Source of the DNA: Bacteroidota bacterium
GTDB lineage: Bacteria > Bacteroidota > Bacteroidia > Chitinophagales > Chitinophagaceae
Direction of reading: 5' to 3'
Length of the DNA: 6,053 nucleotides
Assembly: GCA_023392575.1 (NCBI GenBank)
Contig: JAEVYV010000387.1
Span: forward strand, 1-6,053
The position numbers and the translations under genes were made by a program. Each line of letters begins with the position of its first letter. The first letter of the stretch is position 1. A model generated the notes under the pieces. The model made no database searches. It saw nothing but the letters and a program-made list of their open reading frames with translations, and was not told where the DNA came from. This document shows positions 1-6,053 of this stretch, piece after piece.

Positions 1-63
1 AAATTATGATTGTCAGCGCTTCGTTCATTTGAAAATGGGCGGTGACAAATTAACAATAACCGA

Positions 64-1371
64 ATGGCATTTACAGTAGCAATAGTCGGAAGACCAAACG
101 TAGGAAAAAGCACTTTATTCAACAGGCTTTTGGAGCAGCGCAAAGCCATTGTTGAAGATATTCCGGGAGTAACCCGGGACCGCCAGTACGGCATTGCCGA
201 CTGGAACGGAAAAAACTTCTACGTGATTGATACCGGAGGTTTTGTACCCGAAAGCGAAGATGTGTTTGAAAGGGAGATTCGCAAACAGGTACAGGTGGCT
301 GTGGAAGAAGCCAGTGTGATTTTGTTTGTGGTGGATGCCGCTACCGGCATGACCGATTTGGATGATTCGATGGCCGATGTGCTCCGCCGCTCCACCAAGC
401 CTGTTTTGCTGGTGGTGAACAAAGTGGACAACAACGACCGGCTTTTGGAGGCTTCGGAGTTTTACAGCTTGGGCTTTGAAAATGTTCATTTCATTTCTTC
501 CATCAGCGGCAGCGGCACCGGCGACCTTTTGGATGCGGTAACCGATCTGATAAAGGATGAGCTGGAATTTGAAGAAGAGCAGGGCTTGCCCAAGTTTGCC
601 ATCATTGGCCAACCCAATGTGGGTAAATCTTCTTTGCTGAATGCGTTGATCGGTGAGGAGCGAACCATTGTAAGCGATATTGCCGGTACCACCAGAGATA
701 CGATCCACACCCGGTATAAGCTCTTTCAAAAAGATTTTATTTTGATTGATACCGCCGGCATTCGCCGCAAGGCAAAGGTGCACGAAGACCTGGAGTTTTA
801 TTCCGTGATCCGGGCCATTAAGGCTTTGGATGAAGCCGATGTGTGTTTGTTGTTGCTGGATGCCGAAAAAGGAATAACCGCACAGGACCTGACCATATTC
901 AGCCTGGCCGCAAAAAAAGGGAAAGGCATCGTGGTCCTGGTCAACAAATGGGATCTGATTCAAAAAGAAACCAACACCGCCAGGGAGTACGAAAAGATTT
1001 TGAAGCAGCGCCTGGCGCCGTTCAGCGATGTTCCTATTTTGTTTATTTCGGCTAAAGAAAAAACCCGGATCTTCAAAGCAATTGAAACAGGGCTGGAGGT
1101 GTACGAAAACCGCCTGCGCAAAATTCCCACGGCGCAGTTGAACGACAAGCTGCTTAAGGCGATCGAAGCCTATCATCCCCCGGTGGTGCGGGGGCATCCC
1201 ATTAAAATTAAATACATCACGCAGTTGCCGACGGTGGTGCCTTCGTTTGCTTTCTTCTCCAACTTTCCGGATGACATAAAAACACCGTACCGGAATTACC
1301 TGGAAAATAAACTAAGGGAAAACTTTAAATTCACGGGAGTGCCTGTACGTATTTTCTTTCGCAAAAAATAA
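64..1371 (+). CDS. der: Ribosome biogenesis GTPase Der (EngA)
   Basis: Der is an essential GTPase with two tandem G domains that binds the 50S subunit in the cytoplasm and is needed for its late assembly. Both domains are complete. Domain 1 has the P-loop GRPNVGKS (residues 9-16), GVTRDR (35-40), DTGG (56-59) and NKVD (119-122). Domain 2 has GQPNVGKS (182-189), AGTTRD (207-212), DTAG (229-232), NKWD (294-297) and SAK (329-331). An acidic linker (about 162-175, rich in Glu) joins them. The C-terminal KH-like domain (about 350-435) shows PTAQLN (355-360) and ends with FTGVPVRIFFR (423-433), as in the family. At 435 residues it is full length. The ATG at 64 puts the P-loop at the expected place close to the N-terminus. 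No Shine-Dalgarno precedes it, only an A-rich stretch, which is normal in Bacteroidota. The promoter is not visible in the 63 bases upstream, so it may be co-transcribed with a gene outside the window. Confidence 0.98.
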   Translation: MAFTVAIVGRPNVGKSTLFNRLLEQRKAIVEDIPGVTRDRQYGIADWNGKNFYVIDTGGFVPESEDVFEREIRKQVQVAVEEASVILFVVDAATGMTDLDDSMADVLRRSTKPVLLVVNKVDNNDRLLEASEFYSLGFENVHFISSISGSGTGDLLDAVTDLIKDELEFEEEQGLPKFAIIGQPNVGKSSLLNALIGEERTIVSDIAGTTRDTIHTRYKLFQKDFILIDTAGIRRKAKVHEDLEFYSVIRAIKALDEADVCLLLLDAEKGITAQDLTIFSLAAKKGKGIVVLVNKWDLIQKETNTAREYEKILKQRLAPFSDVPILFISAKEKTRIFKAIETGLEVYENRLRKIPTAQLNDKLLKAIEAYHPPVVRGHPIKIKYITQLPTVVPSFAFFSNFPDDIKTPYRNYLENKLRENFKFTGVPVRIFFRKK

Positions 1372-1381
1372 CTTGTAAAGA

Positions 1382-1406
1382 AAAACCAAACGGAAAGTTT
1401 GGTTTT
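1382..1406 (+). terminator. Stem-loop after der, candidate terminator
   Basis: A perfect 10-bp inverted repeat, AAAACCAAAC (1382-1391) and GTTTGGTTTT (1397-1406), encloses the 5-nt loop GGAAA. It starts 10 bases after the der stop codon. The T-run lies inside the 3' arm instead of after it, and only 4 of the 10 pairs are G-C, so it is a modest intrinsic terminator. Because its 3' arm contains the -33 box of the next promoter, it could also be read as an operator-like dyad. The inverted repeat is certain; its role is inferred. Confidence 0.6.
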
Positions 1407-1428
1407 CTCACATGAGCAATTACCTTTG
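1398..1428 (+). promoter_or_regulatory. Bacteroidota-type promoter of the small lipoprotein gene
   Basis: TTTG at 1398-1401 (-33 box) is followed after exactly 19 nt by TACCTTTG at 1421-1428, a full match to the -7 consensus TAnnTTTG used by the Bacteroidota primary sigma factor. Transcription should start about 5-8 nt downstream, near 1433-1436, giving a leader of about 27 nt before the ATG at 1462. The leader is A-rich (seven A in a row at 1450-1456) and has no Shine-Dalgarno, the usual arrangement for well-translated genes in this phylum. The -33 box lies inside the hairpin that follows der. Confidence 0.8.
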
Positions 1429-1434
1429 CGCCCA

Positions 1435-1446
1435 TTAGTTAACTAA
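1435..1446. repeat. 12-bp perfect palindrome at the predicted transcription start
   Basis: TTAGTTAACTAA is identical to its own reverse complement. It begins 6 bases after the -7 box, so it covers the predicted start site and the first bases of the lipoprotein mRNA. It could be a repressor half-site pair or chance in an AT-rich leader. With no loop it is a poor RNA hairpin, so a DNA-level role would be more likely than an RNA one. The palindrome is seen directly; any function is inferred. Confidence 0.4.
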
Positions 1447-1461
1447 CTTAAAAAAAGTACA

Positions 1462-1653
1462 ATGAAAAAAATTTTAGTAATGTTCGCTATTGCTGGTACA
1501 TTGGTAGCTTGTAACAACAGCAGCGAAAACACAACCACCGCTGACTCTACTACGACAACCACTACTACTACTGATTCTACTGCAGTTACTTCTGATTCTA
1601 CAGCCGTAACTCCTGATTCAACGACAACTCCTGCTGACAGCGCTCAAAAATAA
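1462..1653 (+). CDS. Small Thr/Ser/Asp-rich lipoprotein with heptad DST repeats
   Basis: This is a 63-residue predicted lipoprotein of unknown function. The signal peptide has two Lys after Met, a hydrophobic stretch (residues 4-15) and the lipobox L-V-A-C with lipidated Cys17. The mature part is 46 residues after the Cys, of which 18 are Thr and 8 are Ser, including a run of eight Thr (30-37). It has no aromatic residue, no Arg or His, and no domain-like segment, so it is very likely disordered. D-S-T or D-S-A occurs at residues 28, 38, 45, 52 and 59; the last four are seven residues apart. These match the Bacteroidota periplasmic O-glycosylation motif D-[S/T]-[A/I/L/V/M/T], so a heavily glycosylated membrane-anchored tail is a reasonable inference. 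Only one acidic residue (Glu22) lies near the Cys, so there is no clear surface-export signal and periplasmic display is as likely. A consensus promoter, an A-rich leader and a following terminator support it as a real single-gene unit. Confidence 0.85.
   Translation: MKKILVMFAIAGTLVACNNSSENTTTADSTTTTTTTTDSTAVTSDSTAVTPDSTTTPADSAQK
1573..1644 (+). repeat. 21-bp (7-residue) tandem repeats inside the lipoprotein gene
   Basis: Four units begin at 1573, 1594, 1615 and 1636, each opening with codons for Asp-Ser. Units 1 and 2 both encode DSTAVT but differ at three codons (ACT/ACA, GCA/GCC, GTT/GTA), all synonymous. Unit 3 reads DSTTTPA and unit 4 is the partial DSAQK at the C-terminus. The units are old enough to have diverged in DNA while the D-S-[T/A] core is kept. 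Confidence 0.75.
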
Positions 1654-1671
1654 TTCTGTCGGTTAGATATA

Positions 1672-1702
1672 AAGAATCCCTCTGCACAGCGGAGGGATTC
1701 TT
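1672..1702. terminator. Bidirectional terminator between convergent genes
   Basis: AAGAATCCCTC (1672-1682) pairs perfectly with GAGGGATTCTT (1692-1702). A T-G wobble and two more pairs extend the stem to 14 bp, closing on the 3-nt loop ACA (1686-1688). On the plus strand it is followed by TTGTTTAT, which serves the lipoprotein gene ending 19 bases earlier. On the minus strand it is followed by TTTATAT, which serves the DUF4954 gene, whose stop codon lies only 2 bases from the stem. The GC-rich centre with T-rich sequence on both sides is the classic form for a shared rho-independent terminator. Confidence 0.88.
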
Positions 1703-1704
1703 GT

Positions 1705-3909
1705 TTATAGCCTGAACTGTGAAATGATTTCGCCGACTGTTTTTTTGAGCGCTTCCAGTTCTTCTCTTTGCTGGTTAATAAACACATTGTCCTCCAGCCG
1801 GCCCACCACGGCCAGCATTTCTTCTTCGTTATTGTACACCATTTTACGGAAGCGGTTCTGGTAGTCCTTGGCCCTGGATTCGTAAATGTTTTCCGTCATC
1901 CATGTTTTTGTTTCAATGGCTTGTTGCAACAGATCTTTAAAAAGCCCGGGAGTGAACTGGCTGGGTTCCAATTGCGTTATATCCAGCAGGGAAGCATAAG
2001 CATGATCGAGTTTTTGTTCGTCATACAGAGCTCCGTTTTTGCGGTAATACTGGTGCACGTCTTCCCAGTTTTGAAGCTCATTGTTTTTAATGCTGGAAAG
2101 AAGTGTGTGCACAGCTGGATCGGGCATTAACTGGCCGCCAACATTTGCCCACGGCAAGCGCCTGGGTTGCTGCGGCAGGGCACTGTACAATGCAGCAAAC
2201 GTATTGATCTTGTGCTCTGTAACAAAACGCAACAACTGCCGGGTGCCATAATACACCACCAATCTTTTGTAGATAAAATAAGCCTCCCTGACCTTGGTGA
2301 GCACCACCGGACGGGAATTGTTTTCAAAGCCATAGGCCCTGATTTCAAGGGCTGATAAATCAACAGCAGCATTGTTGAGGACATCGTCGCCGGTTTGCAA
2401 CTGTGTTTTTTCGGAAGAAGATTCCAAAGACCTGTCATAGGCCAGAGCGGTAAACTTTCTTAACCAATCCAGGGCGGTAAATATCTCATTGATGCTGTCC
2501 GGGGCCAGGTAATCATATTCAATCCTTTGAATTTTTTCGATCCGGTTGTCCCTGTCCAAATACTTCCCTTCATTTCGGGCCAGTGCATACAGGTTATACA
2601 GGAACCAGTAGGCCGGCATGACCACCAGTTGGTTATGGGCTTCGTCGTTGCGGACCAGGCTGAAGGGCAGAGGAATGTTTAGCTCGTAGGGATAATCGCC
2701 CTTTGCCAGAAGGGTAAATGTGGCAAACTGAGAATTGTGTTTGATGCTCACACACAGGCCCGGCCAAAAGCCCCGGGCCGTAACCAACTCTCCGTCGGCG
2801 GCGCGGCTGTTGTGATTGGAGCCAATGGTGGCGCCGGCGGCAATATTGCTTTGCCCCATCACCAGCGCCGCACACAAAAACGAGTTGTTGTGGTGTTGTT
2901 CGTGGCCCGGAAAAATAAGGGAATTCAATACCTCGCAGCAGGAGATCGTCGAATTGTTCCCCAAATAAGAATTGATCAACCGGGCGCCGTATTTTAGTTG
3001 GGAGTTGGAGGCCATCACAAACCGAACCGCTTTCACGCCGTAAAAGATGCGGCATCCATAATCAATAATGCCGTTCACCAGTTCACAACCTTCGCCAATT
3101 TGCGATGGATCAGCCGGTCCTGAATTAATGGTCAGGTTTTTCAGTTTGTTGGCGCCTTTTATGTACGCATCGCTGCCAATCCATACGTCCTTAATGATGC
3201 TGGTGTTTTTGATAACCGTGCGGTCGCCTACCTGACCGTAGTATCCCCGTTGTTTGTCAAATTTCTGCTCCGTAAACTCCAGGAACTTTTGCATCAGCTC
3301 CTTATCGTCGCGGTTTTTGGCCCACAGATACGCATCGCCTGGCAGCATACCATCAAAGGGCAATACTTTGCGGCCTGCATTTTCATTGCACACTTCCACC
3401 CATATCCGCACCGATTCCTGCTCGCCTTCTTTAATAACCCCATTACCGAATTTGGAATGATCGGTTGCGTGCAGCTCGTGCACGTTGGAGATCATTGCTT
3501 CGTTGCCGATGATGTAATGGGCCATGTAGTTGACATTGCTGATGACCACGTTGTCGCCAAAATCGCAACTGATGATGGTGCTGTTGTACAGGCCCACAGG
3601 CATTTTTACATTGTGGTATTCCAAAGAAATGGCTTCCAGCTTGCCAATGCGTACCAGGCCAAAAAACTTGCAGTTTTTGACCAGCTCCGGGGTAAACGCA
3701 TCCGATACCTGTATCTTGTTCCAGTCGTCGGAGGTGTTGTTGTTGCGCACCAGCACTTCTATTTCGTAAGCAGTGAGGTTTCGGTGGCTGATGCCGCTTT
3801 TGTTTTGCAGATTGCGCAGGTGGTATTCGTCTTTGCCTTGGGGCAGGTATTCTTCATTAATGAAATGATAGCCTATGGAGCTTAGCGGTTTCTTGATGAT
3901 CTCGTTCAT
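1705..3909 (-). CDS. DUF4954 family protein, left-handed beta-helix-like, function unknown
   Basis: This 734-residue protein has no signal peptide or membrane segment, so it is probably cytoplasmic. It fits the DUF4954 family of Bacteroidota from its overall layout and its highly conserved centre. Residues about 75-400 show irregular hexapeptide-like turns (for example CDFGDNVVISN, 115-125; VWIGSDAYIKG, 242-252; INSYLGNNSTIS, 312-323), as in left-handed beta-helix acyl- and nucleotidyltransferase relatives such as GlmU and LpxA. The most family-like stretch is about 332-410, with FPGHEQHHNNSF (333-344), MGQSNIAAGATIGSNHNSR (351-369) and RGFWPGLC (379-386); its His and Asn residues are candidates for ligand binding or catalysis. 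Residues about 410-734 look largely helical, ending in a possible coiled coil (about 700-730). It starts 42 bp after glmS on the same strand with no promoter seen between, suggesting one transcript. An amino-sugar or envelope role is inference. The ATG at 3909 lacks a Shine-Dalgarno, like its neighbours. Confidence 0.88.
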   Translation of the reverse strand: MNEIIKKPLSSIGYHFINEEYLPQGKDEYHLRNLQNKSGISHRNLTAYEIEVLVRNNNTSDDWNKIQVSDAFTPELVKNCKFFGLVRIGKLEAISLEYHNVKMPVGLYNSTIISCDFGDNVVISNVNYMAHYIIGNEAMISNVHELHATDHSKFGNGVIKEGEQESVRIWVEVCNENAGRKVLPFDGMLPGDAYLWAKNRDDKELMQKFLEFTEQKFDKQRGYYGQVGDRTVIKNTSIIKDVWIGSDAYIKGANKLKNLTINSGPADPSQIGEGCELVNGIIDYGCRIFYGVKAVRFVMASNSQLKYGARLINSYLGNNSTISCCEVLNSLIFPGHEQHHNNSFLCAALVMGQSNIAAGATIGSNHNSRAADGELVTARGFWPGLCVSIKHNSQFATFTLLAKGDYPYELNIPLPFSLVRNDEAHNQLVVMPAYWFLYNLYALARNEGKYLDRDNRIEKIQRIEYDYLAPDSINEIFTALDWLRKFTALAYDRSLESSSEKTQLQTGDDVLNNAAVDLSALEIRAYGFENNSRPVVLTKVREAYFIYKRLVVYYGTRQLLRFVTEHKINTFAALYSALPQQPRRLPWANVGGQLMPDPAVHTLLSSIKNNELQNWEDVHQYYRKNGALYDEQKLDHAYASLLDITQLEPSQFTPGLFKDLLQQAIETKTWMTENIYESRAKDYQNRFRKMVYNNEEEMLAVVGRLEDNVFINQQREELEALKKTVGEIISQFRL

Positions 3910-3951
3910 CTGCGGGTATTTAAGAAAAGCAAACAGGGTGTACTAAAGACT

Positions 3952-5787
3952 TTATTCCACGGTAACCGATTTGGCCAGGTTTCTGGGTTTGTCCACGTCG
4001 TAGCCTTTGGCCACGCCAATATAATAAGCCAGCAACTGCAGCGGAATAGTACTCAGCATGGGCGCCACCATTTCATCGGCTTCGGGCACCACAATCACAT
4101 CATCGGCAAGGGCGATGCTTTGCTCGTCGTTTTCGTTGATCACGGCAATCACTTTGCCCTTGCGGGCTTTGATCTCCTGCATATTGCTGATCACTTTTTC
4201 GTGGTACGAATCGCGGGTGGCAATAAATACCACCGGCAGGCTCTCATCTACCAAGGCAATGGGGCCATGCTTCATTTCCGCCGCCGGATAGCCTTCGGCG
4301 TGGATATAGGAGATCTCCTTTAGTTTCAAAGCGCCTTCCAGCGCCACCGGAAAATTGTACCCCCGTCCCAGGTACAAACAATCTTTTGCTTCCTTGTATT
4401 TTTCCGCAAGCTGTTTGATTTTTTCGTGGGTGTTCAGCACTTCGGTTACCTTATCGGGGATGGCATTCAGTTCCTGCAACAGGTGCCTGTAGCGGTCGTG
4501 GCCGATGGTGCCTTTTGCATGACCAATCTTTAAGGCAATCATGGTCAGCACGGCCAGTTGCGCTGTAAATGCCTTGGTGGAAGCCACACCAATTTCGGGA
4601 CCGGCATGGGTGTAGGCGCCTGCATCGGAAATGCGGGCAATGGAAGAGCCCACCACGTTCACCACGCCCAGAATGGTGGCGCCTTTGGCCTTGGCATTTT
4701 CAATGGCCACAATGGTGTCGGCCGTTTCGCCGCTTTGGCTAATGGCAATGATCACATCGCCTTTGTTGATGACCGGGTTGCGGTAGCGAAACTCCGACGC
4801 GTATTCCACCTCCACATTGATGCGGCACAGTTCTTCAAAAATGTATTCGGCCACCAGGCCCGCATGCCAGCTGGTACCGCAGGCGATCATGACAATGCGT
4901 TTGGCGTTCATGATCTGCTCGGCATATTTTTGAATGCCGCTCATGGTAATGGTGCCGGCCGCCGCATCCAGGCGGCCGCGCAGGCAGTCGTAAATGGTTT
5001 GGGGTTGTTCAAAAATCTCTTTCAGCATGAAGTGGTCGTAGCCGCCTTTTTCAATGGCCGCCAGTTCCATATCCAACCGGGTAATGTAGGGTGTTTGCTG
5101 TTCGTTGCCCAGGTTTTTCAGGATCAGTTCATCGGGCTTGATGATGGCGATCTCGTAGTCATTTACATACACCACTTCTTTGGTGTATTCAATAATGGGA
5201 GAGGCGTCGGAGGCCAGAAAATGTTCGTTCTTTCCAATGCCGATAACCAGCGGACTTCCCTTGCGGGCCGCAATCAGGGTATCGGGGTTGTCCTGATCCA
5301 GCAGCACAATCACATAGGCGCCCACCACTCTTTTCAGGGCAATGCGCAGGGCTTCTTCCAGCGGGCAGTTGTTGTTTGTTTTGATGTCTTCAATAAAATT
5401 GAGCAACACCTCTGTGTCGGTATCGCTTTTAAAGGTGTAGCCTTTATTGGTTAATTCTTGTTTTAGCTGTGCGTAGTTTTCAATGATGCCGTTGTGGATC
5501 ATGGCCAGGCGGCCGCTGGCCGATACATGGGGGTGGGCATTGCGGTCGTTGGGTTCGCCGTGGGTGGCCCAGCGGGTATGCCCAATGCCCATGCAGGCGT
5601 CCAGGTCTTTTCCCAGCAGGGTTTCTTCCAGGTCGGCCACCCGCCCTTTCTTTTTGTGTACTTTCAGGTCGGTGTTTAACAGGGCAATGCCTGCGCTGTC
5701 GTAGCCCCTGTATTCCAGTCTTTTTAATCCTTTTAAAATAATGGGATAGGCTTCGCGGGGTCCTATGTATGCAACAATGCCACACAT
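3952..5787 (-). CDS. glmS: Glutamine--fructose-6-phosphate transaminase (isomerizing)
   Basis: GlmS converts fructose-6-phosphate and glutamine to glucosamine-6-phosphate and glutamate in the cytoplasm, the committed step towards UDP-GlcNAc for peptidoglycan and LPS. The N-terminal class II glutaminase domain (about 1-240) starts MCGIVAYIG, with Cys2 as nucleophile after Met removal. It also has HTRWATHGEPN (70-80), HNGIIENY (98-105) and SDTDTE (121-126). Two SIS sugar-phosphate domains follow (about 290-430 and 460-600), with ACGTSWHAG (302-310), SQSGETADT (350-358), STKAFTAQ (403-410) and LEGALKLKEISY (483-494), then the MKHGPIALV loop (505-513), whose His507 matches the sugar-ring-opening His. 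The C-terminus PRNLAKSVTVE is the canonical one carrying the active-site Lys. At 611 residues it is intact and full length, and the start is fixed by Cys2. No Shine-Dalgarno and no glmS ribozyme are evident upstream. It is the likely first gene of a unit with the DUF4954 gene. Confidence 0.98.
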   Translation of the reverse strand: MCGIVAYIGPREAYPIILKGLKRLEYRGYDSAGIALLNTDLKVHKKKGRVADLEETLLGKDLDACMGIGHTRWATHGEPNDRNAHPHVSASGRLAMIHNGIIENYAQLKQELTNKGYTFKSDTDTEVLLNFIEDIKTNNNCPLEEALRIALKRVVGAYVIVLLDQDNPDTLIAARKGSPLVIGIGKNEHFLASDASPIIEYTKEVVYVNDYEIAIIKPDELILKNLGNEQQTPYITRLDMELAAIEKGGYDHFMLKEIFEQPQTIYDCLRGRLDAAAGTITMSGIQKYAEQIMNAKRIVMIACGTSWHAGLVAEYIFEELCRINVEVEYASEFRYRNPVINKGDVIIAISQSGETADTIVAIENAKAKGATILGVVNVVGSSIARISDAGAYTHAGPEIGVASTKAFTAQLAVLTMIALKIGHAKGTIGHDRYRHLLQELNAIPDKVTEVLNTHEKIKQLAEKYKEAKDCLYLGRGYNFPVALEGALKLKEISYIHAEGYPAAEMKHGPIALVDESLPVVFIATRDSYHEKVISNMQEIKARKGKVIAVINENDEQSIALADDVIVVPEADEMVAPMLSTIPLQLLAYYIGVAKGYDVDKPRNLAKSVTVE

Positions 5788-6053
5788 AATTTTTTAGTTA
5801 TAGGTGATTAGCCGGCAAACCCGACAAGTTTTGAGCTTATGGTTTAAAACAGCAGGACCAGTGCGCTTTGAGCTTATCAAGACGGCTACATATTGCGAAA
5901 ATCTGTAAAATGGCTGAGACACCAAAAACCGGAATTGCAACATGATAGGTAATTTACATCCTTTCCTGTGCTTGTTTGCTGATGAGGTTTCCCGCCATCC
6001 TATTTAAAATTAAGGAATGCCCGGCGGCTATGGTCATCTGAAAATAAATTTTG
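5788..6053. other. glmS upstream region, no convincing gene
   Basis: These 266 bases hold no convincing coding region on either strand; only short open stretches of about 20-32 codons occur. On the minus strand, leading into glmS, there is no full TAnnTTTG box. The nearest promoter-like element is TATAAC at 5796-5801, with TTGTCG 19 nt further upstream, a weak match. The bases just before the glmS ATG are A-rich (CTAAAAAATT), as expected for Shine-Dalgarno-free initiation here. The region probably contains the glmS promoter and leader, and perhaps control sites for a gene beyond the window edge. Confidence 0.5.
5830..5877. repeat. Pair of 11-bp direct repeats upstream of glmS
   Basis: TTTGAGCTTAT occurs at 5830-5840 and again at 5867-5877, 37 bp from start to start (about 3.5 helical turns). 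Read in the glmS direction each copy is ATAAGCTCAAA, at about 43 and 80 bp before the start codon. The sequence between the copies is not repeated. The position would suit a pair of regulator binding sites, but the repeat is short and its function is only inferred. Confidence 0.5.

Noticed and set aside
24..31. Possible -7 box TTCATTTG upstream of der
   Set aside because: It lacks the A of TAnnTTTG, and no TTTG or TTG is found at the right distance upstream within the window.
2..79. Left-edge plus-strand frame open to a TAG at 77-79, overlapping the der start by 16 bases
   Set aside because: Only 25 residues (including RFVHLKMGGDKLTITEW) are visible, too few to separate a real gene end from chance. 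Another frame ends at a TGA at 7-9 and is equally possible as the end of the upstream gene.
115..1197. Long open frame (360 codons) on the minus strand opposite der
   Set aside because: It is fully antisense to an unmistakable der. The translation is rich in His, Gln and Phe with no recognisable domain, typical of the complementary-strand shadow of a codon-biased gene.
3250..3885. 211-codon plus-strand open frame opposite the 5' end of the DUF4954 gene
   Set aside because: The translation is Val/Phe/His-rich and lacks motifs. The opposite strand has a continuous protein of full family length, so this is a shadow.
4558..5454. 298-codon plus-strand open frame opposite glmS
   Set aside because: It lies wholly within the intact glmS on the other strand. 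Its His/Gly/Asn/Phe-rich translation has no known motif and mirrors glmS codon bias.
5788..5960. glmS ribozyme or another riboswitch in the glmS leader
   Set aside because: I see no arrangement of helices or conserved core resembling the glmS ribozyme. That element is known from Firmicutes and relatives, not this phylum. A covariance-model scan would settle it.
5942..6007. 21-codon plus-strand frame starting with ATG in the glmS upstream region
   Set aside because: It has no promoter, no A-rich leader, no recognisable signal or domain, and a length expected by chance.

Overview
The window looks like a chromosomal housekeeping segment from a member of the Bacteroidota, probably near the Chitinophagaceae (the family is an inference). 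The evidence is a textbook Bacteroidota promoter (TTTG, 19 nt, TAnnTTTG) in front of the small gene, no Shine-Dalgarno sequence before any of the four starts, and a DUF4954 protein, a family known mainly from this phylum. No mobile element, tRNA, rRNA or CRISPR array is visible.

Layout, left to right. Positions 64-1371 (+) encode Der (EngA), the double GTPase of 50S ribosome assembly. A perfect 10-bp hairpin follows it and overlaps the promoter of the next gene. Positions 1462-1653 (+) encode a 63-residue lipoprotein made almost entirely of Thr, Ser, Asp and Ala. A strong stem-loop at 1672-1702 then separates this plus-strand pair from two convergent minus-strand genes and can terminate transcription from both sides. 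Positions 1705-3909 (-) encode a 734-residue DUF4954 protein with a left-handed beta-helix-like half. Positions 3952-5787 (-) encode GlmS, which makes glucosamine-6-phosphate. The last 266 bases upstream of glmS hold no convincing gene but contain an 11-bp direct repeat.

How the genes may work together. GlmS and the DUF4954 protein are on the same strand, 42 bp apart with no visible promoter between them, so they are probably co-transcribed in the order glmS then DUF4954. GlmS supplies the precursor of UDP-GlcNAc for peptidoglycan and LPS. A beta-helix protein downstream fits a role in amino-sugar or envelope metabolism, but that is inference. Der is functionally separate.

The two points most worth a second look are the lipoprotein and the DUF4954 protein. 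The lipoprotein carries five D-S-[T/A] triplets, four of them spaced exactly seven residues apart, and these match the Bacteroidota O-glycosylation sequon. The DUF4954 protein is uncharacterised and sits behind glmS.
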